Shown here piece by piece: positions 1-5,002 of a stretch of DNA of 6,876 nucleotides. The stretch lies in NCBI GenBank assembly GCA_030609975.1, contig JAUWSR010000212.1, positions 1 to 6,876 on the forward strand, in the 5' to 3' direction. The number at the start of each line of letters is the position of its first letter. Position 1 is the stretch's first letter. The translations under genes were made by a program, and so were the position numbers. The DNA is from Acidobacteriota bacterium. GTDB taxonomy: Bacteria; Acidobacteriota; Aminicenantia; Aminicenantales; Aminicenantaceae. The notes beneath the pieces were generated by a model, which ran no database searches, was not told where the DNA came from, and was given only the letters and a program-made list of their open reading frames with translations.

Positions 1-28
1 ATAATGGTCCCTACAATTTTAAACATAT

Positions 29-35
29 AAGGAGG
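29..35 (+). promoter_or_regulatory. Strong Shine-Dalgarno site of the ferritin-like gene
   Basis: AAGGAGG lies four bases before the ATG at 40 and is a nearly full anti-16S match. It fixes the start of the first gene. The AT-rich bases before it (1-28) may hold the promoter, but the window edge cuts the region and no -35/-10 pair can be judged. Confidence 0.8.
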
Positions 36-39
36 ATCT

Positions 40-1020
40 ATGCACAACGTGAAGAACATAAACAATGATGACGACGCCCTCGAGCTCTTGACTGTAGCTC
101 TGGAACATGAGTGGGCGGTCAGCTTTGAATACGTCATCCATGCCTATTCCATGCCCAAAGCAAAATTCTTTTACGATGATCCCATCATGAAGATCCGCAA
201 GGATATGCGGGCCCAGACCATCCAGATCGGGATCGACGAGATGTATCATGCTCTCCAATTGGGGATCGTGCTGCGGCAGATGGGAGCGGCCCCCTCGTTT
301 AAAAGCGATGAGGTCATTCGTTATCCTCGAGTCATCGACAATCTTCGTCGCGATAAAAAGACCGAAGACCTGGTAACAGACCTGTATCAATCCGCGGCCA
401 TCCCTGAAGGGCTCTATCCCAAGATCCAAAATATGGTGCTGAACATCGCCGATGATGAAGTCCGGCATGCCGCCCAGTTCCAAACCATGATCGACACCTT
501 GGAAAAAGAAGGAGAATCCGAAATCCTTTGCTATCAGCATGATCCTGAGAATGAAGGACGGGAGGAAATTCAGCTGCTGCATGAGATCATGCAGGCCGAA
601 AACGAACTCATGCATCGTTATCTGAAATACACCATTCTCTTCAGCGAACATCAAGACCTGAGCCAGCGCTTGTTCAAAAACTCCATCGATCACATGAAAC
701 ACTGGGACAAAAACTCCGGAGTCCTCATCAAGCTGGGGGATGTGGTCAAGATCGAAAACGCAGAAAAAGATGCCGACGGCGTCGAAAAGAGCTTGGAACC
801 TATGCCCGCCCTGTATCCGGGAGAAGACCGCTTGAGCGCTCTTCAAACACTGGTGCCCGCAGAAGAGGACCTGATCGCAAAGTATGAGCGCCTGCTGCCT
901 CTTATCACTGACAAAGATATCAAAAACCAGCTCAACACCCATCTCTCCCTGAAACGCGAACATCTCTTCACACAGCAGCATTTGCTGGAAAACGCCCTAA
1001 AGATCCAAGGGCTGGAATAG
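40..1020 (+). CDS. Tandem ferritin-like domain protein (diiron, bacterioferritin/rubrerythrin-like)
   Basis: This is a predicted cytoplasmic, almost all-helical 326-residue protein with no signal peptide or membrane segment. Residues about 13-160 form a four-helix ferritin-like unit with candidate diiron ligands in the classic order: E30 on helix 1, E67xxH70 on helix 2, E109 (least certain) on helix 3, and E140xxH143 on helix 4, within DDEVRH. Residues about 175-322 look like a second bundle (E189, H218xxH221, E276, K305xxH308), in which the acidic residue of both ExxH pairs is replaced. The length is about twice that of a bacterioferritin. Known members of this superfamily store iron, reduce peroxide or oxygenate substrates; which of these applies here cannot be told. 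The next gene, a flavin reductase, starts on the base after this stop codon, so a redox partnership is likely but inferred. The start is set by the strong ribosome site. Confidence 0.85.
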   Translation: MHNVKNINNDDDALELLTVALEHEWAVSFEYVIHAYSMPKAKFFYDDPIMKIRKDMRAQTIQIGIDEMYHALQLGIVLRQMGAAPSFKSDEVIRYPRVIDNLRRDKKTEDLVTDLYQSAAIPEGLYPKIQNMVLNIADDEVRHAAQFQTMIDTLEKEGESEILCYQHDPENEGREEIQLLHEIMQAENELMHRYLKYTILFSEHQDLSQRLFKNSIDHMKHWDKNSGVLIKLGDVVKIENAEKDADGVEKSLEPMPALYPGEDRLSALQTLVPAEEDLIAKYERLLPLITDKDIKNQLNTHLSLKREHLFTQQHLLENALKIQGLE

Positions 1021-1593
1021 ATGAAAACCGTAGCCACAACCCTCGAAAAATTTCAATGTTTTTATCACTATACCGTTGCCTTGGTGGGAGCCAAGACAGC
1101 GAAGCACACCAACTTCATGGCATGTGCCTGGCATACGGCCCTTTCTTTTGATCCTCCTTTGTTTGGGGTTTTAGTGGCTAAAAAACGTTTAACCCATCGG
1201 GTCATAACTGAAGCCGGGGAATTCAGTGTGAATTTCCTGGCCTGGGAAGATATCCAACTCTCGGCTCAGATGGGACGGATCTCCGGACATGATCTGGATA
1301 AGATCCAGGAATTCCACGTTGAGCTGGCCCCATCCCAAGTGATCCAGTCCCCCATCCTGGAGACCGCCTACGCAGCCATGGAATGCCAGCTCAAAGAAAC
1401 CCGCTCCTTCGGGGATCATGACCTCTTCGTAGGTAAGGTGGTGGCGGTCCATCAGGAGGAGGGCAGTTTTGATGCTGAAGGCGTGCTCAATCCGGCACAG
1501 GTCAAGCCCCTGCTTTATTTAGGGGGCGATTTTTACACCAGCATCATAAACAATACCCCTGTCCACCAGCTGCCGAAGGATTCAGAAGCATAG
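1021..1593 (+). CDS. Flavin reductase family protein (DIM6/NTAB, FMN-binding split barrel)
   Basis: This 190-residue cytoplasmic protein has the full motif series of the Flavin_Reduct family. In order these are N31 with MACAW at 33-37, SFDPP at 42-46, GEFSVN at 66-71, a G89xxxDK94 segment, MECQL at 120-124, GDHDLFVGK at 131-139, and a C-terminal PLLYLGG. Family members bind FMN or FAD and reduce it with NAD(P)H, or pass electrons to a partner oxygenase; some are flavoredoxin-like. The ATG follows the TAG of the ferritin-like gene with no gap. A weak AAGGG at 1007-1011 could serve as the ribosome site, so translational coupling is likely. Length and ends fit a complete gene. The physiological acceptor is unknown. 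Supplying electrons to the adjacent diiron protein is the simplest inference; mobilising stored iron through reduced flavin is an alternative. Confidence 0.88.
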   Translation: MKTVATTLEKFQCFYHYTVALVGAKTAKHTNFMACAWHTALSFDPPLFGVLVAKKRLTHRVITEAGEFSVNFLAWEDIQLSAQMGRISGHDLDKIQEFHVELAPSQVIQSPILETAYAAMECQLKETRSFGDHDLFVGKVVAVHQEEGSFDAEGVLNPAQVKPLLYLGGDFYTSIINNTPVHQLPKDSEA

Positions 1594-1663
1594 ACCTCAG
1601 CGTAGGCATAATGAGATTTGGGAAGACCTTAAAATGGAAATAAATCCAAAAAGGAAATTCAGG

Positions 1664-1691
1664 TTGAAATTTAAGGGTGGTTTCATATAAT
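1664..1691 (+). promoter_or_regulatory. Sigma-70 type promoter for the pilus accessory operon
   Basis: TTGAAA at 1664-1669 and a perfect TATAAT at 1686-1691 are separated by 16 bases. It sits in the 108-base AT-rich gap (1594-1701) between the flavin reductase and the ABC ATPase. I see no convincing hairpin terminator in that gap, so read-through from the upstream pair remains possible. The expected transcription start, about 7 bases past the -10 box, falls near 1698, only about four bases before the ATG at 1702. The AGAGG at 1692-1696 that could act as a ribosome site would then be mostly or wholly untranscribed from this promoter. Confidence 0.65.
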
Positions 1692-1701
1692 AGAGGCATT
1701 C

Positions 1702-2619
1702 ATGGCCACCGCGATCAGAATCAACGATCTGCATAAATCTTTTAAGTCCGAATTTCTTCGCAAACAAAAGCCCATCCTCAAGGGAATCTCCTTCGAGGTA
1801 GAACAGGGAGAGATCTTTGGATACCTCGGTCCCAATGGAGCCGGAAAAACCACGACCATGAAATGCCTTCTCGGGCTTATCTTTCCCGAGAAAGGCGATA
1901 TCGAGATCCTGGGTCAGCCCCATCTTGCCATCCCGGCCAAAGCACGGCTTGGATATCTCCCGGAAAACCCCTATTTTTATGACTATCTGACAGCTCGGGA
2001 ATTCCTGCAATTCTACAGTCAGCTTCACCTCCTGAAAAAGTCCGAACAGGACGTTAAGATCCCCGATCTCTTGAAAAAGGCCGGGTTGCAGGAAGCAGCC
2101 GGCCTGCAGCTGAGAAAATTTTCCAAAGGCATGCTGCAGAGGATCGGCCTGGCACAGGCCTTGCTCAACGATCCGGATCTGGTTCTGCTGGACGAACCCT
2201 TAGGCGGATTGGATCCCTTGGGCAGAAAAGAGATCCGCGACATCATCGTGGAGCTGCGGGACGCAGGCAAAACCGTTTTTCTCTCCTCCCATATCCTGCA
2301 GGATATCGAGATGATCTGCGACCGCGTAGCCATCATCGTCGAGGGCCGAATCGTGAATTCGGGCCGCCTGCATGACCTCATCTCTCAGAAAATCCTGTTC
2401 ACAGAGGTCACCCTCTCCGGTATCACCGAGTCCGAACTCCATGACCTGGGAGAGAGCCTGGTAATCCCGGGCGGGGATATCCTGATCAAAGTCTACCAGG
2501 AGCAAAATGTGGACAAGGTCTTAGGCCTGGCCCATGAAAGAAAAGCCAGGATCCTTTCGCTGGTGCCCCGCACACAGAGCCTGGAAGATCTGTTTGTAGG
2601 CACGGTGAGACCGGAATGA
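1702..2619 (+). CDS. ABC transporter ATP-binding protein (ABC-2 export class, PilH-like)
   Basis: This 305-residue soluble ATPase would power the permease encoded next. It has Walker A GPNGAGKTT at 43-51, a Q-loop region GYLPEN at 84-89 where Glu88 sits at the usual Gln, signature FSKGM at 140-144, Walker B LVLLDEP at 160-166, D-loop GGLDP at 168-172, and switch His197. Residues about 225-305 form the C-terminal extension common in NatA/CcmA-type exporters (DUF4162-like), ending in a SLEDLFV motif. No in-frame ATG, GTG or TTG lies between an upstream stop at 1672-1674 and this ATG, so the start is firm. Its stop overlaps the permease start in ATGA. Operon linkage to pilD suggests the counterpart of M. 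xanthus PilH, an ABC ATPase needed for pilus biogenesis. That assignment rests on context, since sequence motifs alone give only the class. Confidence 0.93.
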   Translation: MATAIRINDLHKSFKSEFLRKQKPILKGISFEVEQGEIFGYLGPNGAGKTTTMKCLLGLIFPEKGDIEILGQPHLAIPAKARLGYLPENPYFYDYLTAREFLQFYSQLHLLKKSEQDVKIPDLLKKAGLQEAAGLQLRKFSKGMLQRIGLAQALLNDPDLVLLDEPLGGLDPLGRKEIRDIIVELRDAGKTVFLSSHILQDIEMICDRVAIIVEGRIVNSGRLHDLISQKILFTEVTLSGITESELHDLGESLVIPGGDILIKVYQEQNVDKVLGLAHERKARILSLVPRTQSLEDLFVGTVRPE

Positions 2620-3380
2620 AGATCAAAGCCATCGCCCTCAACACTTTCAAAGAGGCCATCAGAGACCGCATCCTCTACCTTTTACTTTTTATCGCCTTTA
2701 TCAGCCTGATCTTTTCCCGGCTGCTGGCGCTGATCACGGTGGGGGATCGCATAAAGATCATCACCGACGTAGGCCTGGCCTCCCTTTCGTTCTTTGGAGC
2801 GCTCATGGCGATCCTTATGGGTACCGGACTGGTCTACAAGGAGATCGATAAAAAAACCATCTACACCCTGCTTTCCAAGCCTATCCACCGTTACCAGTTT
2901 CTGTTGGGAAAATTTTTCGGCCTGATCCTGACGCTTTTCGTGATGCTTTTTCTTATGAGTGCGATCTTTATTTTCATCCTGCTGCTGCATTCCGGACAGA
3001 TCAAGTGGGGGATGCTGCTGGCATTTGCCTTCATATTCCTGGAGATGTGCCTGGTCACGTCCGTGGCCATGCTTTTCTCATGTTTCTCCACCCCTATCCT
3101 GAGCTCCATCTTCTCGCTCTCCTTCTACCTCATCGGCCATGTTTCCTGGGGACTGGAGACCCTCATCAACAAGATGCCGTCTGGAATTGGGAAGGTCCTG
3201 ATCAAGGGGATTTACCTTTTTATTCCCGATCTGGAAAACTTCAACTTCAAGACCGAGATCGTACACGGGCTCCCCATTCCACCTCAGGTTTTCCTGTACG
3301 CAACCGTCTACGGAATCATGTACACTCTTTTTGTTTTGACTGTGGCTACACTGGTCTTCAGGCACAGGGATTTTATCTAA
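2616..3380 (+). CDS. ABC-2 type permease subunit (PilI-like)
   Basis: This 254-residue inner-membrane protein has six predicted transmembrane segments at about 19-41, 52-73, 100-124, 133-155, 160-178 and 227-248. Between segments 2 and 3 is the cytoplasmic stretch with E76 and D78KKTIYTLLSKPIHR92. It matches the charged, threonine-containing 'LLSKPI.R' coupling region of NosY/GldF-type ABC-2 permeases, which contacts the ATPase. A hydrophilic, probably external loop runs from about 181 to 226. The gene overlaps the ATPase gene by four bases, and GGTGAGA at 2604-2610 could serve as its ribosome site, so the two should be made in a fixed ratio. By context it corresponds to PilI of the Myxococcus pilus locus. 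The transported substrate is unknown. Confidence 0.9.
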   Translation: MKIKAIALNTFKEAIRDRILYLLLFIAFISLIFSRLLALITVGDRIKIITDVGLASLSFFGALMAILMGTGLVYKEIDKKTIYTLLSKPIHRYQFLLGKFFGLILTLFVMLFLMSAIFIFILLLHSGQIKWGMLLAFAFIFLEMCLVTSVAMLFSCFSTPILSSIFSLSFYLIGHVSWGLETLINKMPSGIGKVLIKGIYLFIPDLENFNFKTEIVHGLPIPPQVFLYATVYGIMYTLFVLTVATLVFRHRDFI

Positions 3381-3383
3381 GCC

Positions 3384-4217
3384 ATGAAGAAATCCGTCGC
3401 TATTATTCTCCTAATCCTGAGTTTAGCGGCTTTTATGGGGCTGCGGCTTAAGCTGGATGCCATCCCCAGGGCAAAGGTCCCGGGGGCTTCGATCCTCTAC
3501 GTTCCTTCAGGCGAGTTCCTACAATACGCCTCCTTCGGATATTCTTCCCTCATGGCCGATCTCATCTACCTATGGTCGATCCAATACTTCAGCAACACCC
3601 AAGTCCTGGATAGAGCAGACCATTTGGAGCACGTCTATTCCATCATCTCGGACCTCGATCCCAAATACCTGGATCCTTACCAGATCGGAGCCCTGATCGC
3701 CATCTCAGAAGCCAAGGACATAGGAAAAGCCTTGAGCATTCTGGAACTAGGTTTGGAGAAAAATCCCGATCAATGGATCCTGCCGCTGGAAGCGGGTCAC
3801 TATGCCGAGTTTTTACTCAAAGATTTCGAGTTGGCCCGAAAGTACTATCAGATCGCCATGAGGATCCCGGGAGTTCCTGAATTTGTCGGACGGAAAGTCG
3901 CTGCCTCCACCTATGAGTTGGGAGACTACAAGGCTGCGCTGCAGCATTGGTTGGAAATATATGAGGACACAGAAGACCCACGCATAAAGAAGATCGCAAA
4001 CAACCATATCTACCGGACCAAAGCTGCCTTGGATATCGAGACCTTGGGCAAGGCTTTGTCGCTATATAAAAACAGGTTTGGGAACTTGCCTCAGGAACTC
4101 CTGCGGTTAGTGACTGCGGGTATCCTGCCCACCATTCCCCAAGACCTGGATGGAGAAGATTACACCTATGATCCTCAAACCGGAGAGGTGATGGCTAAAA
4201 CATGGTGGAAGCGCTAA
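3384..4217 (+). CDS. Membrane-anchored TPR protein with pseudopilin-like C-terminal tail
   Basis: This 277-residue protein begins with KK and one hydrophobic segment (about 4-20) without a clear cleavage site or lipobox, so it is probably an N-terminally anchored periplasmic protein. A conserved-looking block follows at 39-69 (YVPSGEFL, then GYSSLMADLIYLWSIQYF). Helical repeats of TPR type cover about 97-200; the clearest is near 166-196 with YELGDYKAALQHW. Residues 226-275 read like the C-terminal region of GspG-type pseudopilins: a 'Y..RFG.LP' element, 'LV.AGILP.IP.D', then a G-x-D-Y-x-Y strand and 'TGEV'. It starts three bases after the permease stop, has no good ribosome site, and overlaps pilD by 16 bases. 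It may be a scaffold or periplasmic partner of the ABC module. The position of M. xanthus PilG in a similar locus makes it a candidate counterpart, but I cannot confirm homology. Confidence 0.75.
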   Translation: MKKSVAIILLILSLAAFMGLRLKLDAIPRAKVPGASILYVPSGEFLQYASFGYSSLMADLIYLWSIQYFSNTQVLDRADHLEHVYSIISDLDPKYLDPYQIGALIAISEAKDIGKALSILELGLEKNPDQWILPLEAGHYAEFLLKDFELARKYYQIAMRIPGVPEFVGRKVAASTYELGDYKAALQHWLEIYEDTEDPRIKKIANNHIYRTKAALDIETLGKALSLYKNRFGNLPQELLRLVTAGILPTIPQDLDGEDYTYDPQTGEVMAKTWWKR

Positions 4218-4972
4218 TCATCGTCCTGTTTGGAATGGCCTGGGGAAGTTTCCTCAATGTCGTGATCTACCGCCTTCCCCTCGGGCTGAATCTGGCACAC
4301 CCGCCGTCCCGCTGTTCCCAGTGCGAAACCCCCATCAAGGCCTATCACAACATTCCCGTGATTTCCTATTTGTTGCTGCGAGGAAAGTGCCGTTATTGCC
4401 GGGCTAAGATCCCCTTTTCATACGTCCTGGTCGAGATCCTTACTCCCTTGTGTTTTCTGCTGCTCTATTTCCAGTTTTCCCTCAGCCTGCACTTTTTCGC
4501 TGCATGTCTATTCACCAGCGCTCTGATCGCTCTGGGATTTATCGACTATACCCACCAGATCCTACCCGATCAGATCACTCTTCCCTGTTTGGTCCTGGCC
4601 CTGGTGTACTCCTTTTTCCGGGAAGACCTGAGCTTGAAGCAAGCTCTTTTAGGAGCGGTCTCAGGGGCAGGATTCCTGCTCCTGGTATTCGGCGTCTACT
4701 ATCTGATCAGGAAAAGAGAGGGTCTGGGTATGGGGGATGTCACCCTGATGTTGATGATAGGGGCCTTTCTGGGATGGCAGCGGAGTTTTTTGACCTTGCT
4801 TCTGGGCTCGTTCCTGGGAGCACTGGTCGGGATCTACTTCCTGTCGATCCGAAAAAAGGACATGCAGTACGCACTTCCCTTCGGGAGTTTTTTAACACCC
4901 GCCGCTTTGATCGCCCTGGTCTACGGGCAGCAGCTCATCCAGTGGTATCTGGCCTTGGTCAAGAGCCCTTGA
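4202..4972 (+). CDS. pilD: Prepilin peptidase / N-methyltransferase (type IV leader peptidase)
   Basis: This 256-residue polytopic inner-membrane aspartyl protease cleaves the leader from type IV prepilins and pseudopilins and methylates the new N-terminal residue. The N-terminal part has GSFLNVVIYRLP at 15-26 and two zinc-type CxxC pairs at C38/C41 and C63/C66, as in the bifunctional enzymes. The catalytic aspartates are D115, in FIDYTHQILPD, and D179, in the GMGD motif at 176-179. Their spacing of 64 residues matches the known pair in TcpJ (D125 and D189). The position after GDV that is usually Lys is Thr181. About eight hydrophobic segments are visible. The gene overlaps the TPR gene by 16 bases. 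GGAGAGG at 4182-4188 is 13 bases upstream of the ATG, a long but usable spacing. No better in-frame start is seen. Confidence 0.96.
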   Translation: MVEALIIVLFGMAWGSFLNVVIYRLPLGLNLAHPPSRCSQCETPIKAYHNIPVISYLLLRGKCRYCRAKIPFSYVLVEILTPLCFLLLYFQFSLSLHFFAACLFTSALIALGFIDYTHQILPDQITLPCLVLALVYSFFREDLSLKQALLGAVSGAGFLLLVFGVYYLIRKREGLGMGDVTLMLMIGAFLGWQRSFLTLLLGSFLGALVGIYFLSIRKKDMQYALPFGSFLTPAALIALVYGQQLIQWYLALVKSP

Positions 4973-5002
4973 ACAAAGCAACGCTAAATTATGGCTCTAT
5001 GG

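Noticed and set aside
1..30. Promoter-like AT-rich bases before the first gene (ATAAT at the edge, TATAAG at 25-30)
   Set aside because: The window edge removes the -35 region, and the TATAAG overlaps the ribosome site region, so no promoter can be supported.
19..981. A 320-codon open frame on the - strand covering the ferritin-like gene
   Set aside because: It is a mirror of the + strand codon pattern. The predicted protein has no recognisable domain, while the + strand frame has a strong ribosome site and conserved diiron motifs.
1651..1672. AAATT/AATTT inverted repeat upstream of the ABC operon as an operator
   Set aside because: The arms are only five bases of A/T in an AT-rich gap, which is expected by chance.
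3005..3451. A 148-codon + strand frame overlapping the permease and TPR genes
   Set aside because: It is a shifted-frame shadow of the permease. The composition is atypical and the true frames on both sides carry domain evidence.
4962..4998. Possible terminator between the convergent pilD and pilY1 genes (AGAGCC pairing with GGCTCT)
   Set aside because: The stem is only six base pairs with a 25-base loop and no T-tract on either strand, so it is not a credible intrinsic terminator.
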